From positions 14,950,623 through 15,014,622 of the forward strand of contig NC_088296.1 in NCBI RefSeq assembly GCF_032854445.1: DNA of 64,000 nucleotides, given 5' to 3'. The position numbers were made by a program, and so were the translations under genes. The DNA is from Liolophura sinensis (lineage: Eukaryota; Mollusca; Polyplacophora; Chitonida; Chitonidae). Below, piece by piece: positions 53,451-63,000 of the stretch. The notes below the pieces were generated by a model. The model ran no database searches and was not told the DNA's origin. It saw nothing but the letters and a program-made list of their open reading frames with translations. The number at the start of each line of letters is the position of its first letter. Within the stretch, counting starts at the first letter, position 1.

Positions 53451-54123
53451 TTTAAGAATGCTATTTCATAAGATTTGCTTAGGCGAGAGCATCGCTTGGC
53501 TAATAAATATAAGGGCGTGCCAGAGCCGCCATTACGCAGGAGTAGGTATCTTATTTATATAGCTGGGACAAAATGGAGTCCCTTTGAGGAAATAAAAAAA
53601 AAACTGGAGCATAGAGACAAAGCCAAAGCACAGCAGTGTGATAGTTGACAAACTATAACCATTAATCACTGAAAATCATTGATTTATTCATAAACGACAT
53701 ATTGTTTTAAGGCATTTGGGAGACAGAACAGGATGTAAATTTTATGATAGAGTGTATGACTGAGGCACACGCAAGCGAAGCAGCGCTAGCAACTTAAGCA
53801 TTTAACATCCAAGACCAAGTAGACGAACCATCCGGTAACTTAACCTATACCCGCAGGATGTATGATTAGATTTGAAAAATTAGAGATCAGTTTCAGTTAC
53901 CTGGCCTGATTACATAGATTAGAACGTGTTTAAACATTATGTTATCAGAAGGGTTCGTGAGAAACGCAACATAGCGAATTAAATCCAGTAAAACAATAGA
54001 GCAGGCATGGCTATGTTTAATCAACCGCCAAGAACGCAATACTGCGTTCATTTCACCTGAATTCTTCAAATGGTCTGTCCATCTGACGCCCCTGACCCAG
54101 ATCAGTATACCTTTAGACCATGT

Positions 54124-55130
54124 TGTTACCGTATTGAAAACAGCAATAGAAAACAGACTCAGTGACTCAATATTACAATGTAAACAATGCTTTATATATA
54201 AAATGAGACGTACAGTTTTACAGACAGTTCAACAACAACAACAACATACACATCAGTATTACCGGTCTTTACAAGTTTCCAGTTCACCTTTGCATCCCAA
54301 GGAATGTATTCCAGGAAATCCAACGTAAAGACCATGGGATAAACACACAATTCACAAATTGTCCTAGACAGGTACTTCGCCAGGTTAGCGAACACGAACA
54401 CAGTACACAGGTTACACAGAACTGGAACAGTCAAGCCTTTGAATGATGTCACACCCGCAGAGCACAACACAGGGTAAATACAGGCATGGAGGTATAATCC
54501 ATTTCAGATCAGTCACAGCTCCCGCAGAAGCTCACAAACGAGCCGTTCAGAGACGTAGAGTAATGTCACCTTGTGGCAGAACGAACGTCCTTTGCAAAAC
54601 TGAAAACTTCAGTTTAGAGTCCTTGACGACCTTGTCGGTCAGGTGAGGTCAGCGTGTTAAACAAATTACACAGTCCACACTGTATAATCATAATAAAGAT
54701 CCGAACACCAATAAACGTGACTTCCGCAGAAATTCACATAAACCAGACATCAGTACTACTGTGGTACACAAACGGTGCCGGCATAAAAAAACTGTCCTCC
54801 CAAATGAAACTGGCATCACCAGCTCATATAAATAAAATGGACTCGATACGAGAGCGTCTCACACTCTCCTGGCTCCCAGTGAATGCAGCAAAAATACCTC
54901 CCCTCTGCACAGAAAACACGGCTTATATACGGTCCAGGTGGATTCAACTATTCTTAGACACAGAATTAACAGCCAATGAACAGCCAGTTAAATAAACAGA
55001 GCATTGAACACGGTGCTTTCGGCCAGGTTCGCGCTGTACATATATAACAGGGCCTGTTATGCTTATAACATATAACACCAAGGTCCGCAGACTAACAGTA
55101 CATGAAAACATTAAATAGTCATACATAACA
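54124..55130 (-). repeat. 3' LTR (minus-strand element)
   Basis: 1007 bp, nearly identical to 57669-58674. Differences seen include one extra A in an A run near 54790 and single substitutions near 54130, 54505 and 55050. Confidence 0.93.
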
Positions 55131-55142
55131 CCCCCACCCTTC
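55131..55142 (-). promoter_or_regulatory. Polypurine tract
   Basis: In element orientation GAAGGGTGGGGG immediately before the 3' LTR start TGTTATG. One T interrupts the purines. Confidence 0.75.
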
Positions 55143-55244
55143 AGGGAAAGAAAGTTTTGCATAAAACTTTCTTTAACATATTCATAATTATGGATAATAA
55201 TAACGTTTACCACAGTCTTTAAAAACAAAGCTGCAGAAAACCAA

Positions 55245-57338
55245 CTAGACACGTGACAAACAATCAGCAATCACATTATCTTTCCCTTTTATGTGTCTAA
55301 TCTCTAGATTAAATTCTTGCAAAAGCAAACTCCACCGTAACAATCTTCGGTTTTTACCTTTTAGTTTGTGCAAGAAGGTCAAGGGATTGTGATCTGTATA
55401 CACAACAATGGGGTAACTTGACGAAGTCACATATACTTCAAAATGCTGTAAAGCTAGAATCAAGGACAGACATTCCTTTTCTATTGTTGAATAATTTCTC
55501 TGGCACTTGTCAAATTTGCGAGAAAAAAAACATACAGGGTGATCAACGTGATCTGTTTCATTTTCTTGTAACAAAACTGCCCCAGCAGATATATCACTAG
55601 CATCAACAGCTAGCTTAAATGGTAAATTAAAATCAGGTGCTACAAGTATGGGGCCGCTGCTTAGCATGGCCTTTAATCTATCAAAAGATCTCTGACACTC
55701 AATGGACCACAAGAATTTAGCACCTTTCTTTAACAGCTGAGTTAATGGCTCACTAACAAATGAAAAGTTCCTACAGAACTTTCGATAATAACCTGCCATG
55801 CCCAAAAAACGCTTTAACTCTCTCTTACAACTTGGCACTGGAAAACAAGAGATAGCAACTCCACTAGGATGTACAACATTGAGATCAGTGCTATCTCTGT
55901 CTACATATGGCTTGAACATGTTAATGTGACTTAGCCTCTTGTCTACTACATAAGGTCCAAAATAACGAGCCTCAAGTGGCTTACCACTAACTGGAAGTAA
56001 GGCCAGTACCTTCTGACCAACTTCAAATCTGCGTCTTACTGTCTCTTTGTCATACTTAGTTTTCATACTCTTCTGAGAAGCTGTAAGATTCTCTCTGGCT
56101 AACTCACATACTCTGTTGAGCTTAGTACGAAAACTTGACACATACTGTAATAGGTTAACATTGTCACTATCACCAGACACAAACTTTTCCTTGAACAACT
56201 GTAGTGGACCACGCACAGTATGGCCAAACACAAGCTCAAATGGACTAAATCTAAGTGACTCTTGTACAGACTCTCTTATAGCAAACATTAGCAAAGGTAC
56301 ACCCTCGTCCCAATCTTTCCCTGTCTCAAAGCAGTAAGTTCTTATCATACTTTTCAGTGTCTGATGGAATCTCTCTAGTGCTCCTTGACTTTGTGGGTGA
56401 TAAGCTGAGGACTTATACTGGCTAATACCTAGCTCATGCATAACTTGTTGGAACACACCAGACATGAAATTTGAACCCTGGTCTGACTGTACTGACTTAG
56501 GCAGACCAAACATGGTGAAGAACTTAACTAAAGCCTTAATTACAGTCTTGGCAGTAATATTCCTTAATGGAATTGCCTCAGGGAAACGAGTTGAAGTACA
56601 CATTATGGTTAACATATACTGATTTCCAGACTTTGTCTTAGGTAGCGGACCAACACAATCTATTAAGATTCTACTGAATGGCTCACCAATTGCAGGAATA
56701 GGCCTCAAGGCTGCCTTGGGGATTGTCTGGTTAGGTTTCCCCACTAACTGACATGCATGACAAGACCTGCAAAATTCAGTAACATCTTTCCTTACTCCTG
56801 GCCAATAAAAATGACTGAGAATCTTATGATAGGTCTTATTAACACCTAAATGACCTGCTAACGGCGTTTCATGCGCTATGGTCAGTATGTCTTTACGATA
56901 AGACTTGGGCACAACTACCTGATGCTTAACTGCCCATTCATCCTCCAAAGAAACATCGGGAGGCCTCCACTGCCGCATCAATATGCCAGACTTGACATAG
57001 TAGTAGCATGGGTCAGGTAAAGATTCACCATCTTTAGCTGCATCATTAAACAAGCAAGAAATACTTGGATCACTGTGTTGTTCAGCAATCAACTCAGTCC
57101 TACAAACTGGCTGATCACCACTAACAAAATTAGTGTCTAGTTCCTGCTGGCTGTCTAATTTGGAAGAATCTCCATCCAACATGTTGTTGAGAAAAGTCTC
57201 ACTCAAATCAACAGTACTACCCTGGTCCGTACTGACTTTTCTAGACACAGCTCTTGTAACAACACAGGACGGATATAAACCCGCTATCTCGCTTTCAACT
57301 GGCTCTGTGACTGAATTCAGAGAAGGCTTATCAACCAT
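55245..57338 (-). CDS. Retrotransposon pol: integrase followed by RT thumb and RNase H (RT core missing)
   Basis: An unbroken 697-residue frame. Residues 1-150: linker. 156-196: integrase zinc finger, H156, H163, C193, C196. 220-330: integrase core with D227, D286 and E322. 440-480: GPY/F-type module with an apparent gap between VVDKRLS and HINMFKPY. 498-540: RT connection (ELKRFLGMAGYYRKFCRNF). 570-697: RNase H with D579, E620 region, D649, ending KDNVIADCLSRV. No fingers-palm region and no YxDD motif. Integrase before RNase H is the reverse of ordinary Ty3/gypsy and matches the Gmr1 group described from deuterostomes. The frame is intact despite the deletion. Confidence 0.9.
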   Translation of the reverse strand: MVDKPSLNSVTEPVESEIAGLYPSCVVTRAVSRKVSTDQGSTVDLSETFLNNMLDGDSSKLDSQQELDTNFVSGDQPVCRTELIAEQHSDPSISCLFNDAAKDGESLPDPCYYYVKSGILMRQWRPPDVSLEDEWAVKHQVVVPKSYRKDILTIAHETPLAGHLGVNKTYHKILSHFYWPGVRKDVTEFCRSCHACQLVGKPNQTIPKAALRPIPAIGEPFSRILIDCVGPLPKTKSGNQYMLTIMCTSTRFPEAIPLRNITAKTVIKALVKFFTMFGLPKSVQSDQGSNFMSGVFQQVMHELGISQYKSSAYHPQSQGALERFHQTLKSMIRTYCFETGKDWDEGVPLLMFAIRESVQESLRFSPFELVFGHTVRGPLQLFKEKFVSGDSDNVNLLQYVSSFRTKLNRVCELARENLTASQKSMKTKYDKETVRRRFEVGQKVLALLPVSGKPLEARYFGPYVVDKRLSHINMFKPYVDRDSTDLNVVHPSGVAISCFPVPSCKRELKRFLGMAGYYRKFCRNFSFVSEPLTQLLKKGAKFLWSIECQRSFDRLKAMLSSGPILVAPDFNLPFKLAVDASDISAGAVLLQENETDHVDHPVCFFSRKFDKCQRNYSTIEKECLSLILALQHFEVYVTSSSYPIVVYTDHNPLTFLHKLKGKNRRLLRWSLLLQEFNLEIRHIKGKDNVIADCLSRV

Positions 57339-57360
57339 TAAGGGATCAACAGTAACCTTA

Positions 57361-57540
57361 TCACTTCCCTATCTCCACTAAATGTTTCAACAAAGTATGC
57401 TGCATATCTCTTTTCCTCCATGAAGACTTTACGGACAAACCTAAAAATGACCCTAACTTAGCCAAGTCTTCCTTCTTTAAACTCTCAAAAACATCCTGAT
57501 CGGGCGCATTAACAAACTGTTTAGGATCAAAATCTCCCAT
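57361..57540 (-). pseudogene. gag N-terminal remnant of the retrotransposon
   Basis: ATG 128 bases inside the 5' LTR, 59 codons, then TGA. The product (FDPKQFVNAPDQDVFESLKK, DLAKLGSFLGL) resembles the short helical N-terminus found at the start of gag in related elements. Capsid and zinc knuckle are absent; the stop precedes the pol ORF by only 22 bases. Confidence 0.65.
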
Positions 57541-57646
57541 TGTAAATATTTAGCCACTGAATCATTCACCGTTAAAATTAAGCAATCGCTTCTCACTTGT
57601 TTTTAACTTCAAATATCCGGTGCAAAACAAAAGGGAAACAATCAGT

Positions 57647-57663
57647 TCCCGGACAAGCCCCCA
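57647..57663 (-). promoter_or_regulatory. Primer binding site, tRNA-Pro-like
   Basis: In element orientation TGGGGGCTTGTCCGGGA, five bases inside the 5' LTR. It matches the tRNA-Pro primer site known from gammaretroviruses except for one base (T for C at the ninth position). Confidence 0.75.
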
Positions 57664-57668
57664 ATTTC

Positions 57669-58674
57669 TGTTACGGTATTGAAAACAGCAACAGAAAACA
57701 GACTCAGTGACTCAATATTACAATGTAAACAATGCTTTATATATAAAATGAGACGTACAGTTTTACAGACAGTTCAACAACAACAACAACATACACATCA
57801 GTATTACCGGTCTTTACAAGTTTCCAGTTCACCTTTGCATCCCAAGGAATGTATTCCAGGAAATCCAACGTAAAGACCATGGGATAAACACACAATTCAC
57901 AAATTGTCCTAGACAGGTACTTCGCCAGGTTAGCGAACACGAACACAGTACACAGGTTACACAGAACTGGAACAGTCAAGCCTTTGAATGATGTCACACC
58001 CGCAGAGCACAACACAGGGTAAATACAGGCATGGAGGTATAATCCACTTCAGATCAGTCACAGCTCCCGCAGAAGCTCACAAACGAGCCGTTCAGAGACG
58101 TAGAGTAATGTCACCTTGTGGCAGAACGAACGTCCTTTGCAAAACTGAAAACTTCAGTTTAGAGTCCTTGACGACCTTGTCGGTCAGGTGAGGTCAGCGT
58201 GTTAAACAAATTACACAGTCCACACTGTATAATCATAATAAAGATCCGAACACCAATAAACGTGACTTCCGCAGAAATTCACATAAACCAGACATCAGTA
58301 CTACTGTGGTACACAAACGGTGCCGGCATAAAAAACTGTCCTCCCAAACGAAACTGGCATCACCAGCTCATATAAATAAAGTGGACTCGATACGATAGCG
58401 TCTCACACTCTCCTGGCTCCCAGTGGATGCAGCAAAAATACCTCCCCTCTGCACAGAAAACACGGCTTATATACGGTCCAGGTGGATTCAACTATTCTTA
58501 GACACAGAATTAACAGCCAATGAACAGCCAGTTAAATAAACAGAGCATTGAACACGGTGCTTTCGGCCAGGTTCGCGCTGTACATATATAACAAGGCCTG
58601 TTATGCTTATAACATATAACACCAAGGTCCGCAGACTAACAGTACATGAAAACATTAAATAGTCATACATAACA
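57669..58674 (-). repeat. 5' LTR (minus-strand element)
   Basis: In element orientation it begins TGTTATGTATGACTATTTAA and ends ACCGTAACA (TG...CA). 1006 bp, with a CAA repeat near its end. Confidence 0.93.
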
Positions 58675-59436
58675 ATGTACCCACCGTCACAGTTCAAGTG
58701 TTGGAATAGGCAAGATTGTGACGTACATGTAAATTGACGTATCTGGTGAAGCACGTGGTTTCCTTTCGCTAATATGGTTTCCTCCAGTGATTAGGTCCAA
58801 AAAAAGGGAAATCGTGTTTTCGTCTTATTTTGACTGGTTCCATGTATTCAGTTTTCTGTAAAATCTATCGTACTGTATACCAAAATTGCTTTTTTTATCA
58901 AAAAAATTATATTATATTTCCATTAATACTAATAAAACTTACAAACAATCTCGATTAAGGTTAAATTTTAATAAAACTTACAAACAATCTCGCACGTGAG
59001 TCAGAAACAGGGTTAAAATAAAAGTCGATTACATGCCAGTTAACTGATGTCGCTTTCCGTTACGATATACCGTACTCCACCCATTATCCAGCATGCCCTC
59101 GTTTTTTTCATTATCATGACATAACCCTGGGTAATGAATTCATGGTGTGGAAAAGAAGCTTATGAGAGTTTAACTTTATGAATTTAAAATGTATATCAAC
59201 TGCATTTTCCTTGCACTGATATGGGCGTTCAGCCTGTCGTGTTATATGTCACTAACTAAAAGCAATTTTGATAACCAGGACATATATCACTGATTTTTCA
59301 GAGATCTGAATATAGGCGACAGGTTCAGAAAGAAACAGGGGAGGGTAGCATTGGTGTTGGCAAAACGTGGTCATCTCCCTTGAGCCAAGTGGCTTGTCAG
59401 TAATTTCTGTTTGCCGACAGCTGGCAATTATTTACT

Positions 59437-59545
59437 TATTTATTTATTTGTTTATTAATTTACTTGATATGTTTTACGCCGCACTCAAGGCCAGCATTGT
59501 GGTGGTGAAACCGAGCAGAAACCCACTACCATTCGTAGGTTAGTT
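59437..59545 (-). mobile_element. SINE family 1, fragment
   Basis: (ATTT)n, TTGATATGTTTTACGCCGCA, then GGCCAGCATTGTGGTGGTG; part of the core (about 25 bp) is deleted. Confidence 0.8.
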
Positions 59546-60242
59546 GGCAAGTATGAAATAGCAAGAAACAAAGCTATGTATCTTTTACATCAAACTATAC
59601 GTCTTTCTCCCATGGGATACATACTCTAAATTTTCCAACAAATTTATCCGTTTTTCAGATACAATTTCAATAGATAATTCATGACAGTAAAAATCCATCA
59701 GTCTCTTTTCACAAATTAATCGATAAATCAACGTTTGCTGTAACAAGACAGCAATATAAGTAAAAATAGGAAAAGGAATAGATGTCATCTAAAAGATCAA
59801 TGGCATCGCTTGCTACCCACAGCCTGCGTGCAGGTCATACACAGCAGGGGAAAGAACCCAGGCAAATGGTTCAGGAGCTGACATATCAATCGCTAGATAA
59901 CGTGGCTTATCCACCCTCATGTTAATCTAACACATGTCTCTGTAAAAGTCGTCTCGGAAGTCCGTCTCGCGGCGTGTGACCGACAGCTAACAATCAGTTC
60001 ACTATACATACTTTTTTATGTTAGCGTTGAATATAACGTAGCGGGGAATGACCATCGTGATTTTCACACACAATAATTGGGGAAAAAAAACATAATTTAC
60101 CCTGGACAACTTTTACTTTTGATGTCATTTAAAATTCTTGTCAATACGTTGTATGCCACATCATACCAGTCTTTTTATGTTGTCGGTAGCTAAAATTTGA
60201 ATTCGAACATTTATATACCTCGTATTTATGGCAAGGCAGATT

Positions 60243-60790
60243 TGTTTATTTACTTTTTCGACTGGTGTTTTACGAAGTAAGAAAATTTCACTTGTACGAC
60301 AACGATCAGCATTATGGCTGAAGGAAACCAGGCAGAGGAAACTCACGGCCATCCGCAGGTTGCTGAAAGACCTTTCCGCCTGTTGCCGGGCCAAAGATTC
60401 TAAAATGGTACCTGCTGATGCCTCGCTTGGCGCTCAGTACTGAGAGGTTAGAGTCAGGAAACTTAACTGACTCGGTGTCAGTATAATGTGACTGGGTCGG
60501 TTCTCATGTCTGGTGTATTCGGCATTATATCTCAGTGGCGGCACCACTTTGGCGCCCTGCCACAAGATGGCAGACAATACCTCGTCGTCATATGACTGAA
60601 AAATTGTGAAGCACGAGATCGAACCCCAGGTATAAATACATACATATATCCACTCGCACAAACGCTCTCTTTTAAACATACACGTACAGCCGGAGAGGAA
60701 GCCACTATGAGCTGGACTTGAACTCACAGCGACCGCACTGGTGAGATGCTCCTGGGTCATTTCGCCAACCTGCAGGTCTAATGCATTGTC
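60243..60790 (-). mobile_element. SINE family 1 interrupted by SINE family 2
   Basis: The family 1 tail and body run 60243-60405 and stop in GAAAGACCTTTCCGC. Family 2 fills 60415-60655 (CGCTTGGCGCTCAGTACTGA, CAGTGGCGGCACCACTTTGG, GAAGCACGAGATCGAACCCC). Family 1 resumes at about 60684 with ACGTACAGCCGGAGAGGAAG and its tRNA-like head. The order fits a nested insertion. Confidence 0.85.
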
Positions 60791-60999
60791 CATTTTGAAT
60801 GTTTTTAACCTTTTCCACACATTGACGACGTCGCGTGATGAAAAGATAGAGGACAAAGAGGTGGTCTTCATTTCCACGTAATCTTTTGTTTTGTGGATTT
60901 CTCTGGTGTGGAAGATTGCATGACGTCATAAGCACCCGTGGTTAATAAAAATACACTACATAAACCAAGCATTCAACGAATCAAGCTATACGCTGAGGG

Positions 61000-61080
61000 A
61001 TGAATAAATAAATAAATAAATCAATCAATAGATAAATCAATAAATAAATAAATAAGTAAATAAATAAATCAGTACATAAA
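61000..61080. repeat. (AAAT)n tract
   Basis: About 18 AAAT units with C and G interruptions. Confidence 0.9.
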
Positions 61081-61461
61081 AAATAAGGAAAAAAAAATCA
61101 ATAATATATTAAATGCAGGTAAACAATGAGTCAAACGACACATAATAATTCTATCAAATGTCATAATCGTTAATGAGAAAATCTATTGAAAAAATTGTAA
61201 AATGAAGTAAATATAGATAAATATAATGGATCAAGAAAACTAAAAAGTTTGGAATAAATCTTCGAGGATTCCACAGCGTAAACCAACCTGTAAGGCGAGT
61301 GCAGTAATCAGTGCGCATTAACTTTGAAAGATACCACACAGCCGTAATCCCGAAAAATGCTGCATTGTCACCGCAACGACCTGGTGGTGACACTATATTA
61401 TTCTACTTGCATTCTGTATGCTTTGGGTTTTATGTCGTAGTTAACAAATTTTCAGTCACAT

Positions 61462-61575
61462 GACATGCAGAATCAGGAACCTAAGAAGAAAGGCAAACCA
61501 CAGAAGCAGCTGCAACCTCAACAACAGCAAGAGCAGGAAGAGGAAATGACTGTGCGTAGAACGGAAACGTGATGG
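61462..61575 (+). pseudogene. Broken copy of DTHD1-like exon 7
   Basis: Matches 9620-9733 base for base without indels and with about ten to twelve substitutions. The codon CGA (Arg) has become TGA, closing the frame. There are no splice sites around it. Confidence 0.92.
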
Positions 61576-61579
61576 CTCT

Positions 61580-62085
61580 CTGGTCTCAAACCCCTATTAC
61601 TTGTCACACGGTGTGATAACTGGTAAACTGTCACGCATAATTTGTGAATTCAGGCCTCTTGTTACAGCTAGAACAGTGATGACAGTGTGATCGCTGACAA
61701 ACTGTCACAAGACTGGTGAAATACCGTCTATGACCACAGTTATGGTAGAGAAGACGGTGTCACAGCTAGCAAACTGTCACACATAACCGGTGAATTCAGG
61801 CCCCTTGTTAGAGCTAGAGCAGTGATGACAGGGTGATAGGTGGTACACTGTCACACATAACTGACGAAACCAGGCCTCATGTCAAAGCTAGAGCAGTGAT
61901 GACAGAGTGATCGCTGACAAACTGTCTGGTGAGACAGACTGGTGAAATACTTCTTCTGACCAAAGTTATGGTAGAGAAGACGGTGTCACAGTTGGTAAAC
62001 TGTCCCACAAAGTTGGTGAAACCAGGCCTCGTGTCAAAGTTATTGTACGAAAGAAGCAAGGACAGCGTGTCATCTGGAAAAATAA
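61580..62085. repeat. About 74-bp tandem array, second cluster
   Basis: Units with GCTGACAAACTGTCACAAGA, ACATAACCGGTGAATTCAGG and AAAGTTATGGTAGAGAAGAC, as in 14665-15270. Confidence 0.9.
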
Positions 62086-62599
62086 CACATAACCGATGAA
62101 TACAGGAATCCTCAATATACCTAAGTTAAGATTTTCTTCAATCGGTTCATGTACAAATGTAAATGCTGATAAGATGTCTATGTTTGCTCTACAAACGACT
62201 TGTCCAACTAATGGGTCATCACAGGACTATCTTTACGTGCTCCCTAAATTACTAAACAAATAAAAAGTAAATTAATATTTAAAGAAAAAATAAACGTATG
62301 CAGAATTAAAAAAATAAACCCACACTACTGGGATTATTACAGACAATCCGTCTTCTTCTATCAACGTACATAATCGCTACTATAACGTAGAACGGAAGTA
62401 CATTTCTAAAATATTTCGATGACCCCAGATACAATTTTTGAAAATGGCGTTTTACAAAAAATATCAAAAAGTATTGGAACGATTTGCACGTAAACTGCAG
62501 TGGTGAGTGCTCCATTCATGGCTCTATTGCCAATGCATTTAAACCAAAGAACAATATCAGAGCAATTTTCACGTCACTACGTACATTCCAAGGTGCTCT

Positions 62600-62638
62600 G
62601 GACACCAGCATGAGCTGGACTTGAACTCACAGCGACCG
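62600..62638 (-). mobile_element. SINE family 1 head fragment at a deletion junction
   Basis: CAGCATGAGCTGGACTTGAA and CTCACAGCGACC abut the repeat GTGGTCATAATGATATAACG. In the source copy about 1.1 kb lies between the flanking matches. Confidence 0.8.
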
Positions 62639-63000
62639 TGGTCATAATGATATAACGTGTCATAAGGGCTGTGATGGTAATGATACCATGTGTCAGTATG
62701 ATTGTTACCATAATGTGATATGAGGATTGTGGTGGTAAAGATATCATGTGTCACTATGATTGTTACGCTGATGTGACATGACAATTTTGGCCAGAATGAT
62801 ATAGTGAGACAAAACTGTTGTAGTGGTAATGATATAAAAGAGATTATGACTGTTGTAGCATTTTGACATAGTTATTGCTGTCATAATGATATGATGTCAC
62901 ATAATGGTTGTGGTTATTGTAATATAATTTGATATTATGATTGTTTTCATGTCGGTATGTCGTGACATAACAGTTGTGATGGGATATAATGACTGTGGCG
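62636..63000. repeat. Degenerate GTGGTAATGATAT-type repeat, second copy
   Basis: Counterpart of 17595-18170 in the duplicated segment, shortened. Confidence 0.8.

Larger units (their letters stand above)
46849..54123. other. Region without recognised coding sequence, upstream of the SRCR gene
   Basis: Apart from the possible 5' UTR exon (48336-48410), I see SINE 48699-48932, a hairpin 49220-49252, a CpG-rich patch 49370-49500, a 66-bp minisatellite, a 15-16 bp minisatellite and a SINE fragment 53341-53450. The rest (47.3-48.3, 51.4-53.3 kb) shows nothing clear. Confidence 0.55.
54124..58674 (-). mobile_element. Ty3/gypsy-type LTR retrotransposon, Gmr1-like domain order, internally deleted
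   Basis: Two direct LTRs of about 1006 bp (54124-55130, 57669-58674) flank 2.5 kb. ATGT at 54120-54123 and 58675-58678 is a 4-bp target duplication. On the minus strand the order is 5' LTR, primer site, gag remnant, pol with integrase before RNase H, polypurine tract, 3' LTR. By eye the LTRs differ at about ten positions, so insertion is recent. A full element of this type would be 5 kb or more inside the LTRs: most of gag, protease and the reverse transcriptase core are missing, so the copy cannot move on its own. Confidence 0.93.
58679..61410. other. Intergenic DNA after the retrotransposon
   Basis: AT-rich and mostly unique at 58.7-59.4 and 59.55-60.2 kb, with SINE pieces at 59437-59545 and 60243-60790 and an (AAAT)n block at 61000-61080. 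No exon seen. Confidence 0.55.

Noticed and set aside
54192-54470. 92-codon minus-strand frame present twice (also 57737-58015)
   Set aside because: It lies in the LTR, so the duplication is the LTR repeat itself; no known LTR-encoded product is recognisable.
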